The notes: generated by a model not told the origin, from the sequence alone. A stretch of 64,000 nucleotides of DNA from Gillisella taibaishanensis (GCF_001938985.1 NZ_MKIN01000020.1:310001-374000), one strand, 5' to 3'; numbered from the stretch's first letter, positions 53,075-63,645 are shown. Made by a program: numbers and translations.

Positions 53075-53974
53075 TTAAAGCCGGCTATCCACCGCTTCGG
53101 CGAGCGGAATGGCTGGCTGCGCGCCGGCCTTGAGGCAAGCGAGCGATCCGGCGACGGCGGCGCGGTGCAAGGCCTGGTCAAAGGCGACGCCTGCATCGAG
53201 GCTGGCGGCGAGATAGCCACAGAAGGTGTCGCCGGCGCCGACGGTATCGACTGGCTCGATGGTCAGGCCCTTGGCTTTTTCAATCTGGCCGTCGCGAATG
53301 GCGATCACACCTTCGGCGCCAAGCGTGACGATCAGGATCTGGCCGGTTTCGCCATGCAGACGCAGAAGCGCGGCTTCGCGCTCCGCTGGCCCCATATTGC
53401 TCTCGCCGGCCAGAAGCTCGAATTCGGTTTCGTTGGCGATGACGATATCTGCCATCCGGCCAAGCCGTGCGGCGTCTTCGGTGAGCGGGGCAAGATTGAG
53501 GATGGTGCGGACGCCTGCGGCCTTGGCCTCATGCAACGCAGTTTCGACGGCGGCCGCCGGGATTTCCAACTGCAGCACCAGGCTGTCGGCCCGGGTCATG
53601 GTCTTAATCGCAGCGCTGGCGTCGGCGCTGCTGAGAGTACCATTGGCGCCGGGTACGACGGCAATCATGTTCTCGCCGTCGCCGCCAACCAGGATCAGCG
53701 CCGTTCCGGTCGGCCCGGGTACCTTTTTTACGCCTTCGAGATTGGCACCACTTTCATCCAGCAGCGCGAGGGCAGGGGCGGCGAACTCGTCCTTGCCGAC
53801 AGCGCCGGCCATTTTTACCTCAGCACCGGCGCGACGGGCGGCGAGCGCCTGGTTGGCGCCCTTGCCGCCGGCGGCCGTGGCAAAGCCGGTACCGGCAACG
53901 GTTTCGCCCGGCTTCGGCAGCCGGACGGTATTGGCGATAAGGTCCATGTTGATGGAGCCGAAAACGGTGATCAT
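53075..53974 (-). CDS. rbsK: Ribokinase
   Basis: PfkB-family sugar kinase, phosphorylating ribose to ribose-5-phosphate in the cytosol. The 299-residue protein opens MITVFGSINMDLIA and has the GGKGANQALAARRAG substrate motif (near 37-51) and the VDTVGAGDTFCGYLA nucleotide/catalytic loop near residue 245. These match RbsK more than fructokinase. No ribose transporter is adjacent, so it may act on recycled ribose. AGGAG 10 bases before the ATG at 53974. A 100-bp repeat element lies just upstream. Confidence 0.92.
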   Translation of the reverse strand: MITVFGSINMDLIANTVRLPKPGETVAGTGFATAAGGKGANQALAARRAGAEVKMAGAVGKDEFAAPALALLDESGANLEGVKKVPGPTGTALILVGGDGENMIAVVPGANGTLSSADASAAIKTMTRADSLVLQLEIPAAAVETALHEAKAAGVRTILNLAPLTEDAARLGRMADIVIANETEFELLAGESNMGPAEREAALLRLHGETGQILIVTLGAEGVIAIRDGQIEKAKGLTIEPVDTVGAGDTFCGYLAASLDAGVAFDQALHRAAVAGSLACLKAGAQPAIPLAEAVDSRL

Positions 53975-53990
53975 GGGGCGCACTCCTGAA

Positions 53991-54090
53991 AGAGCATCGT
54001 TCCGAAATTCGTATCGGTCCGATGTTTCGAATTTTCGTTTTCGCATCGAGCTTACCCGAAAACCGGTTCCCACTTTTCGGCCGATGCTCT
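53991..54090. repeat. 100-bp rhizobial palindromic repeat
   Basis: Bounded by a 9-bp inverted repeat AGAGCATCG / CGATGCTCT and containing ATCGGTCCGAT and, on the minus strand, GAAAAGTGGGAACCGGTTTT, which is typical of Rhizobium-specific intergenic mosaic elements. It fills most of the 172-bp gap between ribokinase and rmuC. Confidence 0.75.
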
Positions 54091-54146
54091 CACGTCGGCC
54101 CAAGCGAAATGGACCGACCGATTCGGGCTCTGTTTTGCGGCAGGGA

Positions 54147-55385
54147 TCAGTCTTCGTCAACAAGCCGCAGCTTGAGCAAGCCGGTACGGCTCTCGGCAGA
54201 CGGGTCCGCCGCGGTTTCCGATTTGGGCGCTGGCTCCTGCGGACCTTCGAAATCCATCGCCTCGATTTTGGCGCCGCGACGGTTCAGCTTGTCGGCCGAG
54301 GTGAGGATCATCTCGACATCCTTCTGGGCAGCCAGGAAATGGCTCTGGAGCTTGCGGGTCCGGTCGTCGAGCCGCGTCAGGTCTTCCATTAGATGCACGA
54401 CTTCGCCCTGGATTAGATGAGCCTGTTCGCGCATCCGCTGGTCCTTCAGCACGGCTTGAATCACCTGGATCGACAACATCAGCAGCGATGGTGAAACGAT
54501 CACCACCCGCAGCTTGTGGGCGCGCTGGACGATACCTTCGAAATTCTCGTGGATTTCAGCAAAGATCGATTCGGACGGCACGAAAAGAAAGGCCGTATCC
54601 TGCGTCTCGCCATGCATCAGGTATTTTTCAGAGATGTCCTTGAGGTGCACCTCCATGTCGCGGCGAAACTGTTGACCAGCTGCCTTCTTCTGCTCCGGCG
54701 TGGTCGCATCGCGAATGGCGTTCCAAGCCTCCAGAGGAAACTTGGCATCGATCACCAGCGGCGGCTGGCCGTTCGGCATGCGGATGGTGCAATCCGGCCG
54801 CGATCCATTCGAAAGCGTATCCTGGAAGGCATAGGCGCCCATTGGCAGGCCATCGGCGATAATGGTCTCCATCCGCGCCTGGCCGAAGGCGCCACGTGTC
54901 TGCTTGTTGGACAGGATTGCCTGCAGCCCGACAACATCCTTGGCCAGCGACTGGATATTGTTCTGCGCCGCGTCGATCACGGCCAAGCGCTCCTGCAGGA
55001 TGCGCAGATTGTGATGGGTTGATTTGGTCTGCTCGCTGATCGTCGTGCCGAGCCGATGGGTCATCCCATCCAGCCGCTCATTGATACTGCGGTTGAATTC
55101 CGATTGCCGCGAGCCGAACAATTCGGCCATGGTCGCCAGCCGCCCCTGCATTTCCGCCTGTGCCTGCATCAAGGCCTCAAGGCGCCGGTCTTCCGTCGCC
55201 TGTCGCTCGGCAGCCACTTCCGCGGCAAGATCGAATTCCTGTCGGATACGCAACTTCGCCCAAAGCCTGAGCGACACAAATAACAGTGCCATTGCTGCAA
55301 GGCTGGCGCCAAGTGCGCCGAAGCTGACAGACATGCCGTCCACGGAAAAAGCGGGATTTGAAAACAACTGGAGCGTCTGGATCAT
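54147..55385 (-). CDS. rmuC: DNA recombination protein RmuC
   Basis: A 412-residue protein with an N-terminal membrane anchor (about 20-42), a long coiled-coil (50-160) and the RmuC nuclease-like domain: RGAFGQARMETIIADGL (about 185), PLVIDAKFPLEAW with the catalytic Asp/Lys pair of PD-(D/E)XK type, and VPSESIFAEI. RmuC limits recombination of inverted repeats in E. coli. The Pro/Glu-rich C-terminal tail is variable. Divergent from the globin-coupled receptor gene. Start ATG at 55385 has a weak AGGGTAATGG site. Confidence 0.92.
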   Translation of the reverse strand: MIQTLQLFSNPAFSVDGMSVSFGALGASLAAMALLFVSLRLWAKLRIRQEFDLAAEVAAERQATEDRRLEALMQAQAEMQGRLATMAELFGSRQSEFNRSINERLDGMTHRLGTTISEQTKSTHHNLRILQERLAVIDAAQNNIQSLAKDVVGLQAILSNKQTRGAFGQARMETIIADGLPMGAYAFQDTLSNGSRPDCTIRMPNGQPPLVIDAKFPLEAWNAIRDATTPEQKKAAGQQFRRDMEVHLKDISEKYLMHGETQDTAFLFVPSESIFAEIHENFEGIVQRAHKLRVVIVSPSLLMLSIQVIQAVLKDQRMREQAHLIQGEVVHLMEDLTRLDDRTRKLQSHFLAAQKDVEMILTSADKLNRRGAKIEAMDFEGPQEPAPKSETAADPSAESRTGLLKLRLVDED

Positions 55386-55658
55386 ACCATTACCCTAGCA
55401 GATCGTTTTGAAAAAAATAGATCAAAACAAGAACATTTTGAAATCACCCGTGAATGAGAGCCAAGTAATATCGCGGCGCGTTTTATATTAAATAAACCTA
55501 AAATTTACCAGTCTTCGCCTTATACTTGTATCCGGCATTGTTTCAGTTCTTGCCGAAACGAGTGGCAAAGCATCAGCAGAACTCGATGATCGGCTATTTT
55601 TCAATTCAGGCGGCATGCCGGTTAATTGATGACGACGGTAAAGTGGGAAGGACGGGAC

Positions 55659-57191
55659 ATGATTTCATCCGAAGAAAAACAGGCGCTTTCGAAGCGACTG
55701 GACTTTATCGGTCTTGATGAGCGGGCGCGGAAAGTCTTGAAGGACCTCGGACCGACGATCCGTGACAACATGAGCGCTGCCCTCGACTCGTTTTACAAAC
55801 GATTGCGGATGTTTCCGGAGACCGCGCGGTTCTTCCGCAGCGACGAGCACATGGCCGGTGCCAAACGCCGCCAGCAGGAGCATTGGGGCGTGGTCGGCAC
55901 CGCCAAGTATGACGAAACCTATGTCGAAGGTGTGCAGTCGGTTGGGCGAGCCCATGCCCGGATCGGCCTGGAGCCGCGTTGGTATATCGGTGGCTATGCC
56001 GTGCTGCTGAACGAACTTGTCGCTGCCGTGGTACGTGAGCGCTGGCCGAGCAGGTTCGGCAGGGGCGGATCGGACAAGCTGGCGGATGAAATCGGCGTCG
56101 TCGTCAAGGCCGCGTTGCTGGATATGGATTATTCGATCTCTATCTATCTCGACATCCTTGAGGATCAGCGCAACCAGGCAGAAATTGCTCGGAAGAAGGC
56201 TGAGGACGAGCAGGCGCAAGCGTTGGCGGCTCTATCTGATGCGCTTGCAAGGTTGGCGACAGGCGATCTGGAGCACACCCTGCCATCGACCATGCCAGCC
56301 AATTTCCAGAAAATCACTCAGGATTACAACAGTTCTATCAAGAGCCTGGCCGGGACATTGACCACCGTGCGGGCTGCGGGTGAAGAGATCTTCCGCTCCT
56401 CCGCATCGATTGCCGAAGCGACTAACAATCTTGCCCATCGCACAGAGCAGCAGGCCGCCGGTCTTGAAGAAAGCACCGCCGCACTGCATGAATTGACCGG
56501 CAGCGTTTCCGGGGCAGCCGATGGCGCGCAGAAGGCGTCGCAGGTCGTGCAAGTCACGCTTGAAGAGGCTCGCACTTCTGGTGATGTCGTCACCAAGGCC
56601 GTCAGCGCCATGGGAGCCATTGAGAAATCCTCCGAGGCGATTTCCAAGATCATCGGCGTCATCGATGAGATCGCTTTCCAGACCAATCTTCTGGCCTTGA
56701 ACGCCGGGGTCGAGGCAGCAAGAGCCGGGGAGGCGGGGCGCGGATTTGCCGTCGTTGCCCAGGAAGTGCGCGAACTTGCACAGCGATGCGCCAATGCAGC
56801 CAAAGAGATCAAGGGCCTGATTTCGCAGAGTTCCAGCCAAGTGCAGTCGGGTGTCGGGCTGGTCAACAGCGCCGGCGATGCCTTGAACAGCATCATTGCT
56901 CGTATTGACGAGATCAATACCATTGTCAGCAAGATTGCCGCCGCGGCCTCCGACCAGTCCGGCAGCCTGAAAGAAGTCAGCGCCGCCATCGGCAGCATGG
57001 ACAGCATAACCCAGCAGAATGCAGCCATGGTCGAGGAGACCTCGGCCCAGACATCGACCTTGCGCGAGGAGGTTGAGCGGTTGGTCTCCTCCTTGCGGGG
57101 CTTCAAGACGCGGGATCTGGAACGGTCGGGCGGTGAAAACCTTGGCCGTCGCCAGGACGATCAGGCGACGAGCATGCGTCGCGCCAGCTGA
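55659..57191 (+). CDS. Globin-coupled chemoreceptor (HemAT-like)
   Basis: A 510-residue soluble oxygen or redox sensor. Residues about 10-160 form a protoglobin-type heme domain with the proximal His99 in [17 protein letters not shown], the family signature; then a coiled-coil linker with a short HAMP-like part (about 175-235) and the signalling domain with hairpin tip [27 protein letters not shown] in parts. There is no membrane helix. The C-terminus lacks a CheR-binding pentapeptide. The ATG at 55659 with AAGGA is chosen; starts at 55626/55629 add 11 residues. A strong terminator follows. Confidence 0.94.
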   Translation: MISSEEKQALSKRLDFIGLDERARKVLKDLGPTIRDNMSAALDSFYKRLRMFPETARFFRSDEHMAGAKRRQQEHWGVVGTAKYDETYVEGVQSVGRAHARIGLEPRWYIGGYAVLLNELVAAVVRERWPSRFGRGGSDKLADEIGVVVKAALLDMDYSISIYLDILEDQRNQAEIARKKAEDEQAQALAALSDALARLATGDLEHTLPSTMPANFQKITQDYNSSIKSLAGTLTTVRAAGEEIFRSSASIAEATNNLAHRTEQQAAGLEESTAALHELTGSVSGAADGAQKASQVVQVTLEEARTSGDVVTKAVSAMGAIEKSSEAISKIIGVIDEIAFQTNLLALNAGVEAARAGEAGRGFAVVAQEVRELAQRCANAAKEIKGLISQSSSQVQSGVGLVNSAGDALNSIIARIDEINTIVSKIAAAASDQSGSLKEVSAAIGSMDSITQQNAAMVEETSAQTSTLREEVERLVSSLRGFKTRDLERSGGENLGRRQDDQATSMRRAS

Positions 57192-57224
57192 CGGACGCGG
57201 ACAAAAGCCAGTGACATCTTTGAC

Positions 57225-57265
57225 AGCGCCAGACCGGAAACCGGTCTGGCGCTTTGCTGTTTGGA
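57225..57265 (+). terminator. Terminator after the globin-coupled receptor
   Basis: A 13-bp stem AGCGCCAGACCGG with its complement around AAA, followed by TTGCTGTTTGG. The next 200 bp to flgE contain AT-rich sequence (57390-57460) likely to hold its promoter, and no gene. Confidence 0.85.
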
Positions 57266-57468
57266 ACTTCCTGTTTTGGAAGATGTGTCGCTGTGTACCG
57301 GCAATATCATCTGCCCATCTCCCGGTTATTGCAGATCTTCTGCCCGTCGAGGGAGTGGAGTTCTATATTTATCAATGAAATCAATTGGTTTATGCAGTCG
57401 CAAGGCTCGCACAAGTTTTTAAGTACATCAGTTTTATAAGAAAACAATTATGAGGAAAGACTGTTGTA

Positions 57469-58704
57469 ATGTCCCTTGCATCCGCAATGAATTCATCGGT
57501 TTCGGGCCTGACAGCACAGGCCACGAAGCTCTCCTCGATTGGCGACAATATTTCCAACTCCAGCACGACGGGCTATAAAGCGACGACAACGGCATTCTCG
57601 AGCTTGGTCAACGGCGGCACGTCCGCGACGAACACGCAATCGGTGACGCAATCCGGCGATCTGGCATCGACATCTTCGGAAACGGATCTGGCAATCAGCG
57701 GCGACGGCTATTTCGTCGTGCAGGACGATAGCGGCAACATTTTCCTCACCCGCCAGGGCGATTTTTCAGTCGACGAGAGCGGCTATCTGGTCAACTCGTC
57801 CGGTTATACTCTGATGGGCTATTCCTACGACAATGGCGAGCCGGCCTCCGTTATCAATGGTTTCGACGGGCTGGAGCCTGTGAAGGTTTCGACCGATACG
57901 GTCACGGCCTCTGCAACAACCAAAGGCACGCTAACGGGTAATCTTGATTCGGCTTCCGACATCGTCACGGGCGACACACCGTCGTCTAACGCGACCGATT
58001 CCACCTATACATTCAAGTCGTCGGTCGTCGCCTATGACGCCCAGGGGTCTGCGACCCAGTACGACCTCTATTATACCAAGACTGCCGACAACGAGTGGCA
58101 GGTGTCGGTCTACCGGAATGACGAAGCAAGCACCGACAACGACACCAGCAGTTTCCCCTATACAAATGGGGAACTAGGGTCGACCACGCTAAGCTTCGAC
58201 AGCGATGGCTCGCTTGCGGATGGCAGCGAGAGTGCGGTGACTTTCACAGATGCCACCACCGGTCAGACGGTTGCGCTCGACCTCTCCGCCATCACCCAGA
58301 CCGCGACCAGCAACACCATGAGTGGCTCGGTCAATGGCAGCGCGGCCAGCAGTTCCTCAGATTACACGATCGGCTCCGATGGCGTGATCAGCACCGTTTC
58401 CTCTGATGGCACAACGACAAATATGTACAAGATCGCCCTTGCTACGGTAGCAAGCCCAGACAACATGGAAGAAGTCGGCGGCACGGCCTACCGCGTCGAT
58501 GCCGATTCCGGCACCGTCGTCGTTGGTTTTGCCGGCACCGGCAGCTTCGGCACTATCCAGTCCAGCACGCTGGAAAGCTCCAACGTTGATCTGGCCTCGG
58601 AATTGTCAGACATGATAGCGTCCCAGCGCGCTTATAGCGCCAATTCCAAGGTCTTCCAGACCGCAGCCGACATGCTCGACACCGTCATCAATATGGTTCG
58701 CTAA
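57469..58704 (+). CDS. flgE: Flagellar hook protein FlgE
   Basis: Structural protein of the flagellar hook, exported through the flagellar type III system. The 411-residue protein has the N-terminal rod motif MNSSVSGLTAQATKLSSIGDNISN, the SGDGYFVVQD box (about 77-86), a Ser/Thr/Asp-rich variable middle, and the C-terminal SSTLESSNVDLASELSDMI then SQRAYSANSKVFQTAADML, both ends typical of hook proteins. Length fits rhizobial FlgE. No other flagellar gene is within the window, so it is either relocated or a second copy. Ribosome site is weak (GAGGAAAG). Confidence 0.95.
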   Translation: MSLASAMNSSVSGLTAQATKLSSIGDNISNSSTTGYKATTTAFSSLVNGGTSATNTQSVTQSGDLASTSSETDLAISGDGYFVVQDDSGNIFLTRQGDFSVDESGYLVNSSGYTLMGYSYDNGEPASVINGFDGLEPVKVSTDTVTASATTKGTLTGNLDSASDIVTGDTPSSNATDSTYTFKSSVVAYDAQGSATQYDLYYTKTADNEWQVSVYRNDEASTDNDTSSFPYTNGELGSTTLSFDSDGSLADGSESAVTFTDATTGQTVALDLSAITQTATSNTMSGSVNGSAASSSSDYTIGSDGVISTVSSDGTTTNMYKIALATVASPDNMEEVGGTAYRVDADSGTVVVGFAGTGSFGTIQSSTLESSNVDLASELSDMIASQRAYSANSKVFQTAADMLDTVINMVR

Positions 58705-58817
58705 AGCATGGACCGGTCGGTGGCCGGTCCACTCTAATTGCGCGAGCGTTGGAAGGTCCCATTCCCTGTCCAACACTCACGCTTTCGTCGCCGCCGCCCA
58801 TTTCGGTGGTGACGCCC

Positions 58818-58855
58818 AGCAAAGCCTGCCGTGTGCCCGCACGGCAGGCTTTGCT
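58818..58855. terminator. Terminator between flgE and the LOG gene
   Basis: A perfect 16-bp stem AGCAAAGCCTGCCGTG with its complement around a 6-base loop, shared by the convergent genes on both sides. Confidence 0.85.
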
Positions 58856-58879
58856 GCCCTTTGTTTCAGCAAGAGTGTA

Positions 58880-59758
58880 TCAGGCCGGTTCGACGGCCTC
58901 GATCTCATAGTGCCGCCGAACGATGTCCCAGGCTTCGGCGGCTGTTTCGACAAAACTCAGCAATTTGACGTCATCAGGCGCAATGGTGCCGAATTCGGCG
59001 AGGCTGTCGAAATCGATGATCCGATGCCAGAATTCCCGGCCAAACAATATGAGCGGGATCGGCGCCATGCGCTTGGTCTGGATCAGCGTCACGGCTTCGA
59101 ACATTTCGTCCAGCGTGCCAAAGCCGCCGGGAAACACCACGATCGCCTTGGCGCGCATCAGGAAATGCATCTTGCGGATCGCGAAATAGTGAAAGTTGAA
59201 GGACAGGTCAGGCGTGACGAAGGCATTGGGCGCCTGTTCGTGCGGGAGCACGATGTTCAGCCCGATGGATGGCGCACCGACATCGGCGGCGCCGCGATTG
59301 CCGGCCTCCATGACGCCAGGGCCGCCGCCGGTGACGACGACATATTCCTGATAATCGAAGCGAGCGGCATATTCGCTGCACTGGCGGGCGAAGGCGCGCG
59401 CCTCCTCATAAAAGACCGAAGCCGCTTCCAGATTGCGCTTCTGCACGTCGTTGCGCGCCGCCCAGGCCGCCTGGCCGGGGGCGGGAATCCGCGCGCCACC
59501 GAACATCACGACGGTGGATTTGATGCCGCGTTCTGCCAGCACCATTTCGGGCTTGAGCAGCTCCAGCTGCAGGCGCACCGGGCGCAATTCCTCGCGGCAG
59601 AGGAAATCGTCATCCGCATAGGCCAGCCGGTAGGAGGGCGACAGGGTTTGCGGTGTCGCAGGCACGACGCGGGCGCTCTGGCGGTCCGATTGATTGTCCT
59701 TCAGCGGTGCCCAGCTGCCGTCGCTCTTCCGCCGCCTGCCATTGCGCATCTTCGCCAT
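58880..59758 (-). CDS. LOG-family protein (TIGR00730-like)
   Basis: A 292-residue Rossmann-like protein with GGGPGVMEAGNRGA and the catalytic motif PGGFGTLDEMFE, the pair that defines the LOG (cytokinin riboside 5'-monophosphate phosphoribohydrolase) family. Bacterial members act as nucleotide 5'-monophosphate nucleosidases and are often misnamed lysine decarboxylases. The N-terminal 60 residues are a basic, variable extension. Starts at 59806, 59776 and 59758 are in frame; the last has AAAGG at a good distance. It is divergent from dapD. Confidence 0.88.
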   Translation of the reverse strand: MAKMRNGRRRKSDGSWAPLKDNQSDRQSARVVPATPQTLSPSYRLAYADDDFLCREELRPVRLQLELLKPEMVLAERGIKSTVVMFGGARIPAPGQAAWAARNDVQKRNLEAASVFYEEARAFARQCSEYAARFDYQEYVVVTGGGPGVMEAGNRGAADVGAPSIGLNIVLPHEQAPNAFVTPDLSFNFHYFAIRKMHFLMRAKAIVVFPGGFGTLDEMFEAVTLIQTKRMAPIPLILFGREFWHRIIDFDSLAEFGTIAPDDVKLLSFVETAAEAWDIVRRHYEIEAVEPA

Positions 59759-60021
59759 CTTGCTGCCTTTCGTCATCTCGGTTCTGGCACCCGACTGTTT
59801 CCTCAAATCCGGACGATTTAAGGCAAACGCGGTGCCGCAGGCCGATCGCGCTCAGGTCCGCGCCATGCCCGCGCCGGTAGCGGCGCAGAAAACATGGCAT
59901 GCGACAGCTGCTGAATGGTTCCCAAGGGCAAGCCAATGCGCTAGAGACATCAGCCAGTCTATCGACGCAGGACCGATCGGATCGGGTCTTGACGTTAGCC
60001 AATGAAGTTTAAGGAATCCTC

Positions 60022-60879
60022 ATGAGCGCTCCGGACCTCTCCTCGTTGCAGCAAGTCATCGAAACCGCTTTCGACAACCGCGACACGATCAACCTCTCCA
60101 CCAAGGGTGAAGTGCGCGACGCCGTCGCGGAAGCTCTCGCCCTGCTCGACCAGGGCAAGGTCCGGGTTGCGACCCGCGGCGAGGACGGCCAGTGGACGGT
60201 GCATCAGTGGCTGAAGAAGGCCGTGCTGCTGTCCTTCCGCCTCAACGACATGGAAGTCGTCAAGGGCGGCCCCGGCGCCTCGACCTGGTGGGACAAGGTG
60301 CCGTCCAAATTCGAAGGCTGGGGCGAGAACCAGTTCCGTGCCGCCGGCTTCCGCGCTGTACCGAATGCCGTGGTGCGCCATTCCGCCTTCATCGCCCCCA
60401 ATGCGATCCTGATGCCGTCTTTCGTCAATCTCGGCGCCTATGTCGGTGAGGGCACCATGGTTGATACCTGGGCCACGGTTGGCTCCTGCGCCCAGATCGG
60501 CAGCCATGTGCATCTCTCGGGCGGCGTCGGCATCGGTGGCGTGCTGGAGCCGATGCAGGCCGGCCCGACGATCATCGAAGACAATTGCTTCATCGGTGCC
60601 CGTTCGGAAGTCGTCGAAGGCTGCATCATCCGTGAGGGCGCGGTGCTTGGGATGGGCGTCTATATCGGCAAGTCCACGAAGATCGTCGACCGCGCTACCG
60701 GCGAAGTCACCTATGGCGAAGTGCCGCCCTATTCGGTGGTCGTGTCCGGCACCATGCCGTCGCCCAACACCATGCCGAATGGCCTGCCGGCACCGAGCCT
60801 CTACTGCGCCGTCATCGTCAAGCGGGTCGATGCGCAGACCCGTTCGAAGACCGGCATCAACGAACTGCTGCGGGATTGA
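60022..60879 (+). CDS. dapD: Tetrahydrodipicolinate N-succinyltransferase
   Basis: Lysine/diaminopimelate pathway enzyme using succinyl-CoA. The 285-residue protein has an N-terminal helical domain and then a left-handed beta-helix of hexapeptide repeats (about 105-215), with [27 protein letters not shown], and a C-terminal SGTMPSPNT loop. The length is usual for DapD. AAGGAATCC precedes the ATG at 60022. dapE follows 144 bp later on the same strand with a GGCGTCC/GGACGCC hairpin between. Confidence 0.97.
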   Translation: MSAPDLSSLQQVIETAFDNRDTINLSTKGEVRDAVAEALALLDQGKVRVATRGEDGQWTVHQWLKKAVLLSFRLNDMEVVKGGPGASTWWDKVPSKFEGWGENQFRAAGFRAVPNAVVRHSAFIAPNAILMPSFVNLGAYVGEGTMVDTWATVGSCAQIGSHVHLSGGVGIGGVLEPMQAGPTIIEDNCFIGARSEVVEGCIIREGAVLGMGVYIGKSTKIVDRATGEVTYGEVPPYSVVVSGTMPSPNTMPNGLPAPSLYCAVIVKRVDAQTRSKTGINELLRD

Positions 60880-61023
60880 TTATCACGGCGTCCGGGCCGT
60901 TCCCGGTCTGGACGCCAGGTCATGCCTGAGCGCCTGGGCAGGTCGATAAAACGACATCCCGGCGCTTCCTGAATTTCGGGGCCTTTTTCTGGTCCTAAGC
61001 TCCTATACTGGTCTGACATCGCC

Positions 61024-62232
61024 ATGCCGAAGCCTTCCGCCCCCGCCATCGATCCCGTCGCCAATCTCATCACGCTGATCCGATGCCCGTCCGTGACGCC
61101 TGCGGAAGGCGGAGCGCTATCGGCAATTACCGCGATGCTGGAGCCCCTGGGCTTTACCGTCGAGCGCATGATGGCGCGCGAGGATGGCACGCCCGACGTG
61201 GAGAATCTTTACGCAAGGCTTGGAGTGGATGGCCCGCATCTGATGTTTGCCGGCCATACGGATGTGGTGCCTGTCGGCAACGAGGGCGACTGGAGCCATC
61301 CGCCCTTCGCCGCTGAAGTTGCTGGTGGCGAGCTTTACGGTCGCGGCGCGGTCGACATGAAAGGCGGCATCGCCTGCTTCATCGCCGCTGTCGCCCGCCA
61401 TATCGAAGCCCATGGCGCGCCTGCCGGGTCTATCTCCTTCCTGATCACCGGCGACGAGGAAGGTCCCTCGATCAACGGCACGACCAAGCTGCTGCAATGG
61501 GCCGCGGAAAAGGGGGAGCGCTGGGATGCCTGCCTGGTGGGCGAGCCGACCAATCCGGACCAACTGGGCGACATGATCAAGATCGGCCGGCGCGGGTCGC
61601 TGTCGGGCGAGATCGTCGTCAAGGGCGTGCAGGGTCACGCTGCCTATCCGCATCTGGCAGACAACCCGGTGCGCGGCGTCATCAAGCTCGCCGAAGCGCT
61701 AATGCATCCGCCTTTCGATCAGGGCACGGACAATTTCCAGCCGTCCAATCTGGAAGTGACGACCATCGATGTCGGCAATGCCGCCACCAATGTCATTCCG
61801 GCTCGGGCGAGCGCCAAGTTCAACATCCGCTTCAACGACACTTGGACGGCGGATACGCTGCGCGCTGAAATCATTGTCCGTCTGGATAAGGCGAGTGCCG
61901 ATCAGACGCTGCGGCCCGGCCGGGCACCGATGCCGTATGAGCTGACCTGGGCCGATCGGCCAAGCCATGTGTTCCTCACTCGCAATGATGCCCTGATTGG
62001 CTCGCTGACGGCTGCTATCGCCAAGGTTACGGGGCGCACTCCTGCTCTGTCGACCACTGGCGGCACGTCGGATGCGCGCTTCATCAAGGACTATTGCCCT
62101 GTCGTGGAATTCGGCCTCGTGGGCCAGACGATGCATATGGTCGATGAGCGGGTCGCCGTCGGCGATCTCGAAACGTTGACCGGCATCTACAGTGAATTCA
62201 TCAGCATCTGGTTTGCCCATGCCGGGGCTTAG
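61024..62232 (+). CDS. dapE: Succinyl-diaminopimelate desuccinylase
   Basis: Zinc hydrolase that releases LL-diaminopimelate. The 402-residue M20-family protein contains the metal ligands His in [11 protein letters not shown] (near 76), Asp in [11 protein letters not shown], the catalytic Glu pair in TGDEEGPS (about 143-144), EPTNP, and His in [12 protein letters not shown]. The dimerisation domain with [23 protein letters not shown] is intact. It is 144 bp after dapD and overlaps the start of the following membrane gene by 14 bp. Confidence 0.97.
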   Translation: MPKPSAPAIDPVANLITLIRCPSVTPAEGGALSAITAMLEPLGFTVERMMAREDGTPDVENLYARLGVDGPHLMFAGHTDVVPVGNEGDWSHPPFAAEVAGGELYGRGAVDMKGGIACFIAAVARHIEAHGAPAGSISFLITGDEEGPSINGTTKLLQWAAEKGERWDACLVGEPTNPDQLGDMIKIGRRGSLSGEIVVKGVQGHAAYPHLADNPVRGVIKLAEALMHPPFDQGTDNFQPSNLEVTTIDVGNAATNVIPARASAKFNIRFNDTWTADTLRAEIIVRLDKASADQTLRPGRAPMPYELTWADRPSHVFLTRNDALIGSLTAAIAKVTGRTPALSTTGGTSDARFIKDYCPVVEFGLVGQTMHMVDERVAVGDLETLTGIYSEFISIWFAHAGA

Positions 62233-62815
62233 GGAGGTTGAAATCTACCTGACCGGCCTCTGGCTCCTGCTGAAGGGCGACCGTCAGGGTTTCAACTACT
62301 TCGATCTGACGGAACGCGGCGTCAGCCGCTCCTTCTGGTCCATCGGCTGGTCCATGCCAGCAATGATCTTTTCCTGGATTTACTGGTACCGGGCGCTGAT
62401 CGACGAGATGCCTGTTTATAGCGAGATGCGGGCGCTGTTCTTCCTGCGCATGGCGATGATCGATCTCGCCACCTGGATGCTGCCGCTGGTGCTGCTCGGC
62501 TTTCTCTGCCGTTTCTTTGCCCTTGCCGATCGCTTCAATGCGCTCGTGATCACGTCCAACTGGCTGGCCCTGCCGGTTGCCTATGCCAATGCCCTGCTGA
62601 TTGCCGTGCTCTTGGTTGTTCCCAGCCTCGGGCAGGCGATCGTCCTGCTCTGGCTGCTGTTGTTGCTGGGCCTCGTCGGCGGTGTCTTCCGTCTGGCATC
62701 GGCGGTCATCGGCGGCCATACCCTGCTGGTGGTGACAGTGACCCTGCTGATGCTGGTGCCGACCACGCTTCTGTCGGAATTTCTCGAGCGCTTCCTGGAT
62801 GTGGCGCCGCTTTGA
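62219..62815 (+). CDS. Conserved membrane protein after dapE
   Basis: A 198-residue protein with five to six hydrophobic helices (about 35-60, 75-100, 110-130, 135-155, 160-185). I do not recognise a transporter family; a distant YIP1-like arrangement is possible. The ATG at 62219 overlaps the dapE end by 14 bp, so it is translationally linked to dapE. It is convergent with truA across only 11 bp. The lack of charged residues in the helices argues against an ion channel. Role unknown. Confidence 0.82.
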   Translation: MPGLREVEIYLTGLWLLLKGDRQGFNYFDLTERGVSRSFWSIGWSMPAMIFSWIYWYRALIDEMPVYSEMRALFFLRMAMIDLATWMLPLVLLGFLCRFFALADRFNALVITSNWLALPVAYANALLIAVLLVVPSLGQAIVLLWLLLLLGLVGGVFRLASAVIGGHTLLVVTVTLLMLVPTTLLSEFLERFLDVAPL

Positions 62816-62826
62816 TGCGGTCCGGT

Positions 62827-63645
62827 TTAGCCGATATCGGCAACAGCCTTCGCCGGTCCGTCCTGTTCCAGGTTGGAATAGGGCCGCCAGTTGCCGTCGA
62901 CAGGGTAATCCACCTGCATGAAATATAGCCCTTCCGGCGGCGCGACAGGGCCGCAGGCCTTGCGGTCTCGGGCTTCAAGCGCTGCGCGCACGTCCTGCGG
63001 CGTCATCTTGCCTTCGCCTGCCAGCTTCAAGGTGCCGGCAAAGGACCGGATCTGATTGTGCAGAAAGCTCTGGGCCGAAGCGCGGATCTCAATGAGGTCG
63101 CCGTCACGGCTGACATCCAGCCGGTCGAGCGTGCGCACCGGGCTGATTGCCTGACAATGGGCCGAGCGGAAGGTGGTGAAGTCATGCTGACCGACCAGCA
63201 TCTGCGCCGCCGCATGCATGGCCTCATGGTCAAGCGGCTTCGACACCCACCAGGCGCGATTGGCTTCGAGCGCCAGTCGGGCCGGACGGCAAAGGATGCG
63301 GTAGAGATAATGCCGCTTCAGTGCGGAAAACCGGGCATCGAAGGCATCGGGCATCGGTTCGGCAGACAGGATGGCGACAGCTTCCTTCGCCTGCGCAAGA
63401 TGCGCGTTCAGGGCATTGCGCAGCTTGTAGCCCTGCCAATCCCGCGACAGATCGACATGCGCCACCTGACCGCTGGCGTGTACGCCGGAATCGGTGCGTC
63501 CCGCCCCACGGATGGTGACCGTCTCGCCGGTCAGGGAAAGCACGGCCTTTTCCAGGGCGCCCTGCACCGAGGGTCCATTGTCCTGTCTTTGCCAGCCGAC
63601 ATAATCCGTGCCGTCATATTCAAGCACCAGCTTGTAGCGCGGCAT
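62827..63645 (-). CDS. truA: tRNA pseudouridine(38-40) synthase
   Basis: Isomerises uridines 38-40 in the tRNA anticodon stem. The 272-residue protein opens [21 protein letters not shown], and its catalytic Asp52 is in the GRTDSGVHA motif; the FHNQIR-like [14 protein letters not shown] near 205 and the C-terminal [10 protein letters not shown] are intact. Length is normal. Its ATG shares one base with the fmt stop (TGATG), so fmt and truA are translationally coupled. Confidence 0.97.
   Translation of the reverse strand: MPRYKLVLEYDGTDYVGWQRQDNGPSVQGALEKAVLSLTGETVTIRGAGRTDSGVHASGQVAHVDLSRDWQGYKLRNALNAHLAQAKEAVAILSAEPMPDAFDARFSALKRHYLYRILCRPARLALEANRAWWVSKPLDHEAMHAAAQMLVGQHDFTTFRSAHCQAISPVRTLDRLDVSRDGDLIEIRASAQSFLHNQIRSFAGTLKLAGEGKMTPQDVRAALEARDRKACGPVAPPEGLYFMQVDYPVDGNWRPYSNLEQDGPAKAVADIG

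Noticed and set aside
52822..53220. 132-codon minus-strand frame after ribokinase
   Set aside because: It begins inside ribokinase in another frame and is Arg/Ser/Pro-rich. The 38-codon frame in the same place is more protein-like.
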